From assembly GCA_020744425.1 (NCBI GenBank), contig JAGMUV010000004.1, forward strand, positions 3,100,001-3,164,000: DNA of 64,000 bases. The letters are read 5' to 3'. Positions 34,546 to 46,156 of this stretch are shown one piece after another. The notes under the pieces are model-generated. The model saw nothing but the letters and a program-made list of their open reading frames with translations. It was not told where the DNA came from and ran no database searches. The stretch is from Dactylonectria macrodidyma. Its lineage: Eukaryota > Ascomycota > Sordariomycetes > Hypocreales > Nectriaceae. The position numbers and the translations under genes were made by a program. How positions within the stretch are numbered: the first letter of the stretch is position 1; each line of letters begins with the position of its first letter.

Positions 34546-35466
34546 CTAAGCTGTATTAACATTTGGAAGAGACCTAAGAAGCTCGCCTCTCTCAGTATGT
34601 AGAAAGTCATGAAACTTCATCATAGTTATACCGTAAGTCTTTTGCAAAAGTTCCCCATTAATTGTCAAGTCTTGTTCATTTGCTAATATGTGAAATGGTA
34701 GTGTTGGTAGATGGTCTCCCTTGGACGCAATCTCGGCATCCGAGCGGGCATGCACCTGGATGTTCCGTCCACTAACTCGTCGTAGAGTGTCGGTAGCTTC
34801 TTCCGGTGTCAGGTTTTGGAAACCTAGCTCAAGTTCGTGGCCGTTGAAGGTGTCTGGGCTAAGAAGCGCCTCGGCCGCAAACTTGCCTACATCGGCTGCG
34901 TCCAGATGGGGCATTCGACGTCCTTTCTGGTACGCGTGGGCGAGGATGCCCTCTGTAAAAAGCTCGGGGAAGTGATACTGAGAGTCTGGCATGAAGTAGT
35001 TGTGCATGAGAAACGATGGCCGGAGAATGGTGTATGAAGGAAGACTAGCTTGACGGACCGCATCCTCAACAGCAGCCTTACCAGTGTAGTAGGGCTTGAG
35101 TCCAGCAACTCCAGCCCATAACTCTGGTTGAGCGGTAAGAAATGCTGTCGATACGACTATGGATGAACTGCCAGCCTTAGCCGCATTGATGAAGGTCTGG
35201 GCTTGACGGACTTGGTCGTCTGGCTCAGGTGTCGGCCACAGGTTCAAGAAAATGCCCGAGACTCCAACCGTAGCAGCTTGGATTACTGGGACGTTGTCGA
35301 AATCTCCTTCGAACAGAACCGAGCCGAGCTTTTCTAGTTTTCGGGCCGCGGGCGAGTCCCGATTCCGAACAAGCGCATGAACAGTTGCGCCTCGTGCGAG
35401 CAGGATGCGCGCTGCTGAACCTCCTTGTCTACCAGTAGCGGAGGTGATGAGAAACGAAGGCGCCAT
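34546..35466 (-). CDS. NmrA-like NAD(P)-binding protein (atypical SDR)
   Basis: Single exon, 306 residues from the ATG at 35466; the open frame extends seven codons upstream only to a TTG. The N-terminus has the Rossmann signature ITSATGRQGGSAAR, close to the TGATGxQG form of NmrA/HSCARG proteins. LVRNRDSPAARKL then fits the NADP-phosphate contact region, and EGDFDN is typical. The usual SDR Tyr-x3-Lys is present as YYTGK (about residue 136), so a reductase activity is possible, but many NmrA members are redox sensors. It shares a promoter region with the monooxygenase gene at 35900. Confidence 0.85.
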   Translation of the reverse strand: MAPSFLITSATGRQGGSAARILLARGATVHALVRNRDSPAARKLEKLGSVLFEGDFDNVPVIQAATVGVSGIFLNLWPTPEPDDQVRQAQTFINAAKAGSSSIVVSTAFLTAQPELWAGVAGLKPYYTGKAAVEDAVRQASLPSYTILRPSFLMHNYFMPDSQYHFPELFTEGILAHAYQKGRRMPHLDAADVGKFAAEALLSPDTFNGHELELGFQNLTPEEATDTLRRVSGRNIQVHARSDAEIASKGDHLPTLPFHILANEQDLTINGELLQKTYGITMMKFHDFLHTERGELLRSLPNVNTA

Positions 35467-35899
35467 TTCAGCTTGCTGAACCAAAAGAATTTGGAGCTAA
35501 AGGATACGAAGAGTATGGCGTAGAAGGTTGATATTTTTTTTTACTTGGTTGCTTCAATTTGGTTGTTTTCATTTAAGCTGATTCTGTTTTAATCAAATGG
35601 TCTTGAGAGTCAGCCATGCGGGGCGGTCCGAGTCAGAAAGGATGGAGGAAACGTCGGCTGCGTTTGAGTCAGACCCCCTTTGTCAAGACGCCTCTCGCGT
35701 GACCTCATTCGGGGTTATGAGGGGTCCGAGGCCCCGGCTTAGGAAAATAGGTTGCGGTGATCTAGACTACTTAGCCGACAAGATGGAGAAAGATCGAGGC
35801 CAGGTTCATTCTACCATTCCCTGTCACACAGGAACCTGACGCACCTTGTTCTACAGCCATTGCTTCTAGACAAAACGTCAAAAGCCGACATCAAACATT
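35467..35899. promoter_or_regulatory. Divergent promoter, NmrA-like gene and BVMO gene
   Basis: 433 bases between two divergent starts. GAGTCA (inverse of TGACTC, a Gcn4/AP-1-type bZIP site) occurs three times within 65 bases: 35607-35612, 35630-35635 and 35666-35671. Confidence 0.6.
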
Positions 35900-37967
35900 A
35901 TGGCTATTCGAAATGAGCCCCCGAACTCTGTGTCCGAGCCGGCACCTACAGACACCTTTGCTGGAATCGAAGACCCTCTCGCAAGATACAACAACAACAA
36001 CAGTTCGTGCCCCATCGAAGTCGGCCAAGATGCTAAGTATGTCATTGGTGAGCATCTTCTTTGGGCGCCGAGAAGAGTACGAGTCGGATGCATTGGTGCC
36101 GGAGCATCTGGAATCATGCTTTGCTACAAGAAAGAGAAGGAGTTTGGCAACGATATCGATTTGGTAGTCTACGAACGTAAGTTGAAAACACGTGCATCTA
36201 TTAGAGTGAGATGGCTAACTCTCGATAGGCCATGACCAACCTGGTGGCGTTTGGTATACAAACAAGTATCCTGGCTGCAGATGCGACGTTCCTTCACCGG
36301 CTTACCAGTACTCGTTTGCCCCCAAGCCAGATTGGCCAATGATGTACTCGTCTGCTCAAGACATCCAGCGCTATTATCAGGATTTTGCTGAGAGCCGAGG
36401 ATATCTTGACAAATACATCAAGCTCAAGCATTCAGTCGAAAAAGCCGCGTGGGACGAGGAGAAGGGCCAGTGGATTCTAACCGTCACTGAAAGATTGCCA
36501 TCGGGCGAGACCCGTACCATTGAGGATGCTGTCGACTTTTTGGTCGGCAACATCGGCGTCTTACACACCTGGAAATGGCCTTCAATCCCTGGGCGCGAGC
36601 TTTTCAAAGGTAAAATGACGCATTCTGCCAGCTATGATACGACCCTTGATCTGAAGGATCAAAGAGTAGCCGTCATCGGATCTGGCGCATCAGCTGTTCA
36701 GATAGTTCCCGCGATCAAGGACGAATCTAGCCACGTTTTGTCCTTTTACAGAACTCCTCAGTGGATCAGCTCTGGAATGCCAGTCGAAGGCTTGACGGAT
36801 GGATCAAACATTACTTGTATGCTGCTGCTATCAAACTTGAGGTGAGCGTGAGCTGACTTGTGATTAGTCACGGATGAGCAGAAAAGGAAATTCGAGGATG
36901 ATTCAGAGTACTATCTGAGAACCCGAAAAAAGATCGAGAACAACATCAACAAGGCTTTCCCTGTCATGTTGCAGGGCAATCCTATGCAGACGATAGGCCG
37001 TGAGGCGAGTTGAGACAATCGTGTCTGAGAATAGTCGTCACTAACTACTTGCATAGAAAGTCGCAGAACGCATGGCCAGCATCATTAATAATGACCCGAT
37101 TCTGATGAAAAAAGTGATGCCAGAATTCGCCATGGGCTGCAGACGGCTGGGTCTCGGAGAAGAGTTTCTACACGCCCTCAACACTCCCAAGGTTTCACTT
37201 GCCGACTCTGGCATTGAAGCTTTTACGGAGACGGGCGTGAAGTGTCATGATGGGTCCACAATCGATTTTGATGTCATCATCTGCGCAACCGGTTTCGATG
37301 TCAGTTTCCGGCCCCCGTTTGAAATGATTGGCCGCGAGGATCGGGTTCTTGGTGACGAGTGGGACACGGAACCCGAGGCCTATCTAGCCCTGGCTGCTTC
37401 GGGTTATCCCAACTTTCTTAGTGAGTGGCATGGCTTTAATCTGGAGCGAGAATCAAGTCTAACACCTCTGTGAGTGGGCTCACTGGGTCCGAACTGTCCA
37501 GCTGGCCATGGGTCTTTCGTTACTGTTCTGGAATCAGCTCAGAATTACGTCTGCAAAGTGATCCGAAAACTACAGACCGAGAATATCCACAGCTTGGACG
37601 TCAAGAAAGAAGTTGTGGATGAGTATAACCAGCATGTGCACTTGTGGCTGAAACGAACGTAAGCATTACGTCTCTGGTACTTGTCTATGTAGCTAATCGA
37701 CGAGACAGCGTTTGGGCCGCTGGGTGTCGGTCGTGGTTCAATGGTGGAGATCCTTCTGGGAAAATCAGGGCTCAATATCCAGGTTCACTCATGCATTGGA
37801 GAGAGATGATGAATGAGCCTCGCTTTGAGGACTACAACATCAAGTATAGGAATTGCAATAGGTTCAAGTTCATGGGGAATGGCTTCACTAAGAAAGAAGT
37901 TGACGGGGAAGATTTGTCTTTTTACTTAGATCCTGAGTGGATTGAGAAGCCTCTGCTAAGTCACTGA
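35900..37967 (+). CDS. Baeyer-Villiger-type FAD monooxygenase, six exons
   Basis: Exons 35900-36176, 36229-36816, 36868-37004, 37057-37420, 37475-37658 and 37709-37967 give 602 residues. The first Rossmann motif is GCIGAGASG (about 63-71), followed by GGVWYTNKYPGCRCDVPS, the classic BVMO block. The second, NADPH-binding Rossmann motif is VIGSGASAVQ (about 241-250), preceded by a fungal form of the BVMO fingerprint (NIGVLHTWKWPSIPG). CATGFD and LGPNCPAGHGS near the end are also typical. Such enzymes insert oxygen next to a ketone to make an ester or lactone. The fourth exon is reached through a probable GC-AG intron (37005-37056). Substrate unknown. Confidence 0.92.
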
Positions 37968-38387
37968 GACCGATAAAGCTCAAATATTTTAACACAGGAG
38001 TACATGATTTATATCTAGCGTGTCTGAAATCCATTGGGACCGATGTGCCTTCGTCTAGAAAGCCTGCCAGATCCACTGTGTTAAAGAACATGCCAGCCTC
38101 GTGAAATACCTTGACACATGGTCAACCACGCTTAACAACTTTACATATTTAAGCCTGATCATCATACCCAACTGTGAATTAGTCGACTGGGCTCTCATTT
38201 TAAATATTCTAAAAGGAAGTAGAGGACTGGAAGGAAGCTGGAAAGACGGAGGAATAGGCGAGTTGGCTTAAGCTCCAATTTACCGCACATGCGCTAGTAA
38301 TGGGGGGAAGCCAGCATAATGAAACCTCTTAATAATTCTAAGACCAACCTCCAGTGCCGTATATACTACCTAGTTATACTAACATGA
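37968..38387. other. Convergent 3' intergenic region
   Basis: AT-rich 3' flanks of two converging genes; no gene or repeat seen. Confidence 0.5.
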
Positions 38388-40033
38388 CTACAACATGTTA
38401 TCTTGCTGCTCGCGCACTATTGGTTCGTTCCACATGTTGTCAAATCGACTGAACAATTCTTTCTGTTCCGAAACACATAAGTGTTCCTCTTTCAAGGGGA
38501 ATGATGGCCCAGAGTCTGGTATAGCATCCGGTGTAACAATAAGATGCACTAACGGAGTGTTAACCTCGGTTGAAGCTGACGTAAATCGCGGTGCGCTGAA
38601 ATCGCTGCCAGGAACTGATAACAGGCAAGTCCAGAACATGTCATTTTCGTCAAGGCATCTCTGCAACACATAACTCAATTCCCTCCACTGCTTTACTCCG
38701 CCGATGTCGACTCGCTGTAATTGTACTTCCCGTGCTATTACAATGACAGCACGTAACAGGCTTGTCGCATGACGACAGTCCGATGTTCCCGGACTCGGTG
38801 CCGTAAAGACCGTTTTCGCCATGTCCAAAACCCTCAGTGTAACTCGAGTCATTTGTTCTCGCCGAAGTTGTTGCCACTGCCACTCGCTTGGCTTCTCAGA
38901 ATCTTGGTCTCTTTGGGACGATTCTTGACCTAAAGCCATCATGATGCGACAAAATGTCAACAAAACATCCATTCGCAGCCGACCGAGAACCCCGTCATCG
39001 CCGAAATCCGCTACGTCTTGCCATACATGGTTCCTAAAGTGCTCAAACCTTTCCTCGACAGCGTGAATTTTCCAAATGTACTCATCATGGTAGATATGTC
39101 CCCCGTGTGGAGAGATTGGCGGCTCAGGATTGATTGAGGACCGGTGTCGATTTAGAATCATATCCGCTAAGTGCCTGTAATATGTCGTCCGTTCTATGAA
39201 GCAAGAGGCTTGTAATGTTTGGCTTCCGTATTCCTGAGAGAGGAGCTCGGTTGATAGCCCAGAGTGTACCACGTCCATGTCATCAAGACAAAGCGGGACT
39301 GCTTTTCGATGGTCTAATGCAAATGAAGTAGGGCAACACCCCGGTTGGTTCTCTTCCAAATTGGACCGTAGGAAATACATTTGCTCTGCCACGAAAGTAG
39401 ACCACCACAGGCGTTTCCATATGCGGCGTTGTGGAGCTTGGTCTGCCCTTGCGGGAAATTTCCCTTTTCTGATAGTGTTCTTCGCGTCAAGCCCCTCTTG
39501 TAGCTTTGCCATCGAGATTTGCAGCCACCGTGCTTCTTTTGCCCGGCTATCTGCTGGCCTAGCCTGGTTCAAGGCGTACATCATTATGAGTAATGATTGC
39601 AACCCCGCCTCCGGGGGCATATTTTCCTCCGTAGTCGCCAAAACAGTCTTGAGCACGAAGCGAGATGTTAGCGAGACGTTGGCCAATGAGATGGAGTAGA
39701 ATGGTGAGCTACCTCGAACTTCTCTATTGTTTTTGTCAGAGCTTCCCCTCGGGATGAATATCCTTCAAGGCAAATAATATCCGTTTGCAGCCACGGGATT
39801 GCTGCGGCCGTCAAAGCGAGATGTAACAAGCTATTGGGCAGAAATGGTACTGTCCTGTTCCTTAGTGCAGCGCGTAAGACAAAGACATCCAGGACGGGTA
39901 ATTCGAAGAAGACATGTTGCAGGCAGATTTCAGCACAAGTAGCCCCCAAAGCTTCAGGTGTGTTATTGGCAATAGCCACGAGGGAGCTTGAAGTACTCTG
40001 TTGTTCGATGACAACATTAGGCTCGGTAGCCAT
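38388..40033 (-). CDS. Fungal-specific transcription factor (MHR domain), no zinc cluster
   Basis: Exons 39713-40033 and 38388-39647 join across a 65-bp GT-AG intron to give 526 residues. The body is the middle homology region of fungal zinc-cluster regulators: PFLPNSLLHLALTAAAIPWL near the start, then RRIWKRLWWSTFVAEQ and the helical C-terminal part. No Zn2Cys6 motif is present. An extra upstream exon (40136-40500, intron 40050-40135) would fuse in frame through WSIASSE and give 653 residues, but it adds no zinc cluster and holds two TGACTC sites, so it may be promoter instead. It may act as a cofactor or through a partner. Its position inside the cluster suggests a local regulatory role. 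Confidence 0.75.
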
Positions 40034-40724
40034 TTCGGACGATGCGATGCTTGTCGGAATGACCGGGGAAATAGAATCGGTGTCCGCCGCTCAGGTACCG
40101 GGTTGGAGGGGGTAATATGCTAAAGATGGCTTTACCTCCAGCAGAGCGGGCGATTCGAATTGATTTGTTTAGCTAGGGCGACGACGCAACCACTTAGTTG
40201 ATCCGATAGTCTAGAAAACGAAAGGGTGCTAACATCTTGAATGTGGAGGTCCATCTCTGGCAATCCTCCGAATGAGAACTGACTAGATTCGCTGCCGCAG
40301 TGGCATGGGCCTATTGAGTACTGACTCGACAAGCTGACTCTGTACATCACCATGACACTAGCTGGGCTAGATTGTGGTGTCGGACCAGTAGTATTCTTAA
40401 ACTGCCCAGTAACTATTGCTTCAATATGTACTACCTTTATGCGGGTGCCGCCAGTTTGGGTTTCCAAAGGACCAGGGCTACATAGAATGACAATACGCAT
40501 CGGTGGGTGAGGCTCGTCAGATCACACTAAAGCGAATCTAGGCGACACGTCAGCTACCCCGACTTTTAATAAGATACGGATTTCAGAAAATTAATTGAGA
40601 GCTTAAGTTCTAACTATGTTTCAAAATTACGTTTAATTAAGCATATTTATATGTTTTTAATTATCAAGTGTTAACATTAAAACAAAAATTACATATGTCA
40701 TATTTGTCTATCTGAGAATCCAAC
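40034..40724. promoter_or_regulatory. Upstream region of the MHR regulator, and 3' flank of the ligase gene
   Basis: TGACTC occurs at 40322-40327 and 40335-40340. The stretch 40560-40710 is strongly AT-rich. A 123-codon minus-strand frame (40132-40500) may be an extra 5' exon of the regulator. Confidence 0.45.
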
Positions 40725-42778
40725 TTACATCTTAGCGCGGTTACCTCCCTTTTGTTGCGAGACCTTCCACCTGTCCTTCAAGACTCGCCTGAGGATTTTT
40801 CCAGCCGCACTTCGCGGTACTTCAGCTATAAACTCGACCCCTCCTGACAGTCTTTTGTGCCGTGCCTTATTTCTTTCGACAAAGAGCAGAAGTTGCCTTT
40901 CCGTCTTTGCATCTGTCTGTACTCCAGGTTTCACCACTACATAGGCCTTAGGAACCTCTCCGGAGTATTCATGAGGGATACCGATCACAGCAACATCGGA
41001 CACCAAGGGATGCCCAAGAAGAAAGTCCTCTAGCTCTGCAGGTGCGACTCCATGGCCTCGCACCTTGCTCGTGCATATTGGTTAGAATGTAACGATCAAC
41101 GGTATTAGCTTTCACCAGCCTTCAACTCACCTTGATCATCTCTTTTATTCGATCATGGATCGTCACAAAGCCCTCTCCATCAATGGAGCCCAAATCACCA
41201 GTTCTCAGAAAGCCACCGTTGACGTAAGTCTCTGCCTGCTCATTCGGCCGATTTAAGTATCCCATGGTAATCTGAGGGCCCTTTGCCCACAGCTGTTATA
41301 TCCCAGTCAGCGAGGATCATTTTCGATTCAGGCGCCCACATACCTCTCCCACTTCGCCTTTCGGCACATCAATACCAGTATTAGGATCGACGACACGTAT
41401 GTCAGTCCCAGGGACAAGCTTGCCGACTTTATTAGCATTGGCCCACGTCGCGAGATGCGGCGGAGTGACAGTTAAACACGAGGTTGTTTCTGTCATCCCC
41501 CAAGCCTGTCGTATACGAATGTTAGGGAAGCGGGTCGCAAGCCGCCCTATGATTTGATCCGTCAGAGGTGCAGCCCCAGTGTTGAACTGCTCGACGAAAC
41601 TCAGGTCGTAGTTTTGCGCAACAGCATCATTGAGTAATCGTACGAGAAGAGCTATCGAAGAGTCAGGACTATTGCAGAATGCCGAAGAGAAAGAGTGTAG
41701 GATGGAAATGATCTTACGAGGAACAAGCCACAGCTCATTGCAACGAAAGTTCGTAATTGTATCCATCATCCGTTTCATATCAAACTTGGCCAGGATGACG
41801 ATGTTCTGATGCAATAAAATTGGAAGGAGGATGAGATGCACGAGCCCCGTGACTAATTGAACATTAGAAAGCATTCTCCATGTCTAGGTCTGTCCACACA
41901 CTATGATAAAACGGGAGAATGCCCAAGACTGTACTTTGTCTTGAATGCGGCGTGAGGGCTTGCATCTGACGAAGCTGGCTTATAACATTGTTGTGAGAGA
42001 TCATGACCTGGAGCAGAGTAAATCGTTAGCAGGGCCAAGGGACCCTTTCTTTCTTTGTTGGATCAGTGGCGTAGTATGGTCGAGAAACCATAACAAAATG
42101 TCAGATGTACTCACCGCCTTTGATCTTCCAGTCGTTCCCGAGCTGAAGCAGAGAAATCCGCATGGTGACGTCGCCTGGTGAAGTGGCTTCCACGGTTCAA
42201 CAAAGTGGTCGGGAATTAAATCGTTTCCTCGGGCAATCAATTGATGGAGTGAAGACGTTTCATCACTAGAGCCATCGAGGCTGATGATACGCGACTCTGG
42301 AATATTGATGCTTTGAGATGCTTGTCTCACTTGATCCATTGATTCAGTGTCAGCGAATATGAGAACAGAGCGCGAGGACTCAAAGTAATACGCCAAGTCA
42401 GCGCTCTTGGCCTCCGGTGGCAGGAGAGTCACTACACCACCAAGGCGGCTGACAGAGAGCATGGCTGCTGGATACCATATGGAGTTGCGGCTCACAATTG
42501 CTACCGTTAGGCCTGCCGTGAGGCCATAATCTTTCGCAAGAGCGATAGAAGCTGCCGTGGCAACATTTTTCAGGTCGACATGTGAGAGAAAATCACCGGT
42601 AGTCCCATCACGGAAGCCATAATTAGGGGTAGGTGAAGTAGAAGTTTGGGAATTGAAAAGCCAAGTCCAGACGGAAAGATCGTTGTCGCCTATGAATGAG
42701 ATATTAGCCTCGGCCGTTTCAAGACAAACTGAAGAGCAAAAACTCACTTGGTTCTAGATGAGGTCCAAAATAAGACAT
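40725..42778 (-). CDS. AMP-binding acyl-CoA ligase (4-coumarate-CoA ligase-like), seven exons
   Basis: Minus-strand exons 42748-42778, 42115-42689, 41902-42007, 41718-41852, 41344-41651, 41131-41292 and 40725-41063 give 551 residues, the usual size. The AMP-binding signature is FSSGTTGRSKA, followed by FYHITGLVHL, NTGAAPL, QAWGMTETT and the hinge region ending RIKEMIKVRGHGVAPAE. The catalytic Lys of the C-terminal domain lies in SAAGKILRR. The enzyme activates a carboxylic acid with ATP and joins it to CoA. The C-terminal tripeptide AKM fits the peroxisomal PTS1 pattern [SAC]-[KRH]-[LM]. It is divergent with the SDR gene, so the two are probably co-regulated. The acid substrate cannot be told from sequence. 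Confidence 0.92.
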
Positions 42779-43591
42779 TGTAGGATGAGTTGTCTGAAAT
42801 TGGCCAGACTTTGGCAGCGGATAAAGACGATAATAGCAGCGCAAGAGAAGATAAGAGATCATTTATTCGTAACAAAACGCATAAAGTGCTGTGTTCAAGC
42901 CGAGACTCAACTTTCTCTGGCCTTTCGAACTTAACTAGTTCGGGCTGGGTCGACGATCCTCTTTCTCCAGTCTCATTGCGCTGACTCGCTCTGCTGACTT
43001 AGTTGCCGGGACGGGTGGAGTCAGTAGAAGAGCCAGCGACGGAGGAGCCTATGCTTACCTATCTATAAATCAGATGCTCAAGCATCGCAATGATATCCAA
43101 GATTGACGCTGTTATCACTGTAAAAAAGGTACTGCCATTTCTGAAAATGCATAATATTTGTTTCCTAAATCCATTGCGCTCAATATCGCGAGGTCACATG
43201 AGGTCCTTTTTTTTTTGGTTCCGAAGGGGGCGCAGAGGTTCCAAAGTTGACTCGTACTTATTGACACATCATTATCAACTTCAGCAATCACCCTCAGTAA
43301 TTACAAGTGGGCAACGCAACACCCATCAAAAGTCCAATGAATCTTTGCACGAGAATAATGGATCATTATGTCAACCGTGATACAACCTCGGTGTCGGCTG
43401 TGGACAACCCGCGCCTGCCTGTCTTTATTGACTCTCCCTACGTTGTCATTGATAATTTCGCGGCCGACCTAATGAATATCAACTTGTGCGTTCATATCTT
43501 ACGCGGAAAAAATTCTTGCCTCACTTCCAGTGATCAAAACTAGTTTTTTGTGGTATCCGACGTCTTCTTGAACGTTCTTACTAGCATCATC
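42779..43591. promoter_or_regulatory. Divergent promoter, ligase gene and SDR gene
   Basis: 813 bases between divergent starts. TGACTC or its inverse occurs at 42982-42987 (as TGACTCGC), 43018-43023, 43248-43253 and 43429-43434. GTTGCCGGGACG at 43002-43013 recurs exactly in the promoter at 46323-46334. Confidence 0.65.
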
Positions 43592-44536
43592 ATGGCCTCT
43601 TTAAGTGGAAAAGTGGTAAGTTATTCCTTTCTGGTTCTTTGGCCTTTTAAGTTACTGATCACAAATTTTCGTTGCCAGATTGCCATTTCAGGCGCCTCAA
43701 GTGGAATTGGATTAGCTACTGCTCAGCTGCTGGCAAGCCGGGGGGCAGTCCTCTCGCTAGCCGATCTGAACGAGAAAGGATTAACGATTGCTGCTCAAGG
43801 CCTCGCAACCAGGGGCGGCCAAGGCCATCTCACTACCTTGGTTGATGTTCGCAAGGGTGATCAGGTTGAGGAGTGGATTCGCCAAACGATCAATCAACTG
43901 GGCAAGCTAGATGGCGCGATTAACCTCGCTGGCGTTGTTACTGATGGAGTTCCTATCACGGATGAAAGCGATGCGCACTGGGATATTCTCATGGATGTGA
44001 ACGCAAAGGGGGTGTTCAACTGCATGAGGGCTCAGTTGAAACACATGGATGATGGCGGATCCATCGTAAGTTGATTCCTTGCCGCTCCACGGCAGGATGC
44101 CGTGGGATAAACAGACTCTGTGTCAAGACTACGGCTGACGATGATTGCCACAGATTAATGCCGCTAGTGTTGCTGGTAAGGTCGGAGGGCCAACCTGGGC
44201 TATATACTCGGCAAGTAAGCATGCAGTTATCGGCATGACAAAGTCTGTAGCTCGGGAGGTCGGTTCTCGGGCTATCAGAGTGAATGCCATTGCACCTGGT
44301 ACGGACTCTTGCTCTCTCTCTACCAAATGTCTACTGACTAATTTCCAGGAGCCATCAATACACCCATGACACAAGGCATGGAACAGAGAGGTTTTCGAGT
44401 TCCCACTTCCTCCCAAGCGCTTGACAGGAAGGGGGACCCAAAAGAAGTGGCCCAGCTTATTGCATTTCTTGTGAGTGATGAAGCTAGCTTTATCACTGGT
44501 GCGACTTACAATGTAGATGGCGGCCATCTATGCTAG
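43592..44536 (+). CDS. Short-chain dehydrogenase/reductase (classical SDR), four exons
   Basis: Exons 43592-43615, 43679-44065, 44154-44298 and 44349-44536 give 247 residues, typical of classical SDRs. The cofactor loop reads SGASSGIG (about 12-19), the structural motif NLAG replaces NNAG, and the catalytic set is Ser142, Tyr155 and Lys159 (YSASK). An Asp in LADLNEKG after the second strand favours NAD(H) over NADP(H). The end, VDGGHLC, is the usual C-terminal strand. It probably oxidises an alcohol or reduces a ketone in the cluster pathway. All introns are GT-AG. Confidence 0.93.
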
Positions 44537-44983
44537 ATTAGATTGGTAAAACCATATCTATATACCTACATCTCGGAACCAATTTTTGTGTTGTTGTTGG
44601 TTCCTTCCCAACGAGCCTTGTAAACCGACAATGAAGATAGTGTTTAAATTCTGACTAAAATCATTATTACTCTTAAGTAGTGATAGATGACTAGAAATGT
44701 CTCTTTCCACTTGCTCAAACGGGTTCCTTAATCTCTCGTACATTGGGGCACTTGCTAATCTTGAACCAGAAGAAACACACGGCATACACTTAAGATTGGC
44801 TGCCATCCTGGGCCTTCGCCTGGTGGGAATCTGATTTCACAAGATGGTTTACGGTCTTCCAAATCACAGTATTAGTTAATTTTCCCAACAAACTATTGAT
44901 CTAATGCCATCATGGTGGACTAACTAGTCTAGAAGCCTTGAATGCCAATCCTAATTGCACTTCTAACACTGCCTACATTGAAA
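44537..44983. other. Convergent 3' intergenic region
   Basis: 3' flanks of the SDR and beta-lactamase-fold genes. Nothing else seen. Confidence 0.5.
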
Positions 44984-46156
44984 CTAAGCCGTCTCTTCTT
45001 TTGCCTTAAGCTCTGCAACAATATCCTGGATTGCTCGCACAATAGGGCCATAGGTAGGTTCAGGTTCAAAGATTATGCCAGTATCCATATTGTTGTGACA
45101 AATGGCCACTGAAACACCGTCCTGCAAATCAGCCCAGGCATATGAGCCGCCCGCTCCGGGGCTGTACAGCACGTCTGCGTGATTTGGTACCAGAGGTGAC
45201 GAGGCACCAGGCTCACCGCCCAAGAAGTAACCAGCCTTACCACACCAGACTGGAATGGGGATAATCTTGTCTGGGTCTCTTGCCCCTTCTCGAAGCCCTG
45301 TGAAGGACTGAACACGGTCTTTTGACAAGAGCTGCACCCCATCAAGCTCTCCGCCCTGGGCAAGTAGCGCAAAGACCCGTGCCATGGCAGAGGCAGTAGA
45401 TATGATACCAGCACCGGGACCTACCGACTGCTGGACAACCCTCAAGTTATGAACCGGCGACGCTGGAAACACAGCTTCAGGACTGGCTGAATACTGGTCA
45501 TCGATAGGAGCTCCCAGGCCGCCGTTGAGCACGGCAACTCTTGAGAGTTCGGAATTAGGTACTCCGAGGAATATGTCGCCAGAAACTCCAAGTGGCTCAA
45601 AGATTTCCTCGAGCACAAATTTGTCAAAGGATCTCTTGGCAGGATCGGTACGGCGTACCAATTCTCCAATGATCCAGCCCCATGATAAGACATGGTAAGC
45701 ATTGACCTTGCCTGGGGGGAAAATCGGCTTCAGGCTAGCGATGCCTTTGACCATCCAATCCCAGTCAGCCATGAGTTCGGGGGTGACTCCTTGGGGCATT
45801 TGGGGAATTCCCGCTCTATGGGAGAGCGCATCCTCGACCGTGGTATCTCCTTTGCCATTTGCTGCGAACTCAGGCCAATACTGTGAAATAGTGGCTTTGA
45901 CGTCTAGCAACCCACGCTCGGCTTGGATATGGGCCGCAAGGGCTGTAATGCCCTTGGTGACAGAGAAGACGGGGAATAGTGTTTTGCTGTCAACGGATTT
46001 GTTGTTCTTTGGGTCTGCCAGCCCGTCGTACGAGTCGATTATCAGCTTTCCTTGGTAGTAGACTGCTACCGCAACGCCCTCCTCTCCCCTGAGCCTGGAT
46101 TCGTTGATGGCTGCAGAGATGCGAGCGTCGGGGCGAACAGTGCTGTTTTGTGCCAT
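44984..46156 (-). CDS. Beta-lactamase-fold serine hydrolase (class C-like esterase)
   Basis: Single exon, 390 residues. The SxxK motif is SVTK (Ser65, Lys68). The second-motif Tyr is probably Tyr154 in NAYHVLSWGW, where beta-lactamases have Tyr-x-Asn. The GAGGSYAW block near residue 345 stands in place of the usual KTG triad. In fungi this family mainly holds esterases and transesterases (EstB and LovD relatives) rather than antibiotic-degrading enzymes. The start has no signal peptide, so it is probably cytosolic. It is divergent with the EthD gene and may cleave the ester made by the BVMO, or transfer an acyl group. Confidence 0.9.
   Translation of the reverse strand: MAQNSTVRPDARISAAINESRLRGEEGVAVAVYYQGKLIIDSYDGLADPKNNKSVDSKTLFPVFSVTKGITALAAHIQAERGLLDVKATISQYWPEFAANGKGDTTVEDALSHRAGIPQMPQGVTPELMADWDWMVKGIASLKPIFPPGKVNAYHVLSWGWIIGELVRRTDPAKRSFDKFVLEEIFEPLGVSGDIFLGVPNSELSRVAVLNGGLGAPIDDQYSASPEAVFPASPVHNLRVVQQSVGPGAGIISTASAMARVFALLAQGGELDGVQLLSKDRVQSFTGLREGARDPDKIIPIPVWCGKAGYFLGGEPGASSPLVPNHADVLYSPGAGGSYAWADLQDGVSVAICHNNMDTGIIFEPEPTYGPIVRAIQDIVAELKAKEETA

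Noticed and set aside
44984..46156. Reading the beta-lactamase-fold gene as an antibiotic resistance gene
   Set aside because: The second and third active-site motifs differ from true beta-lactamases, and fungal members of this fold are mostly esterases or acyltransferases.
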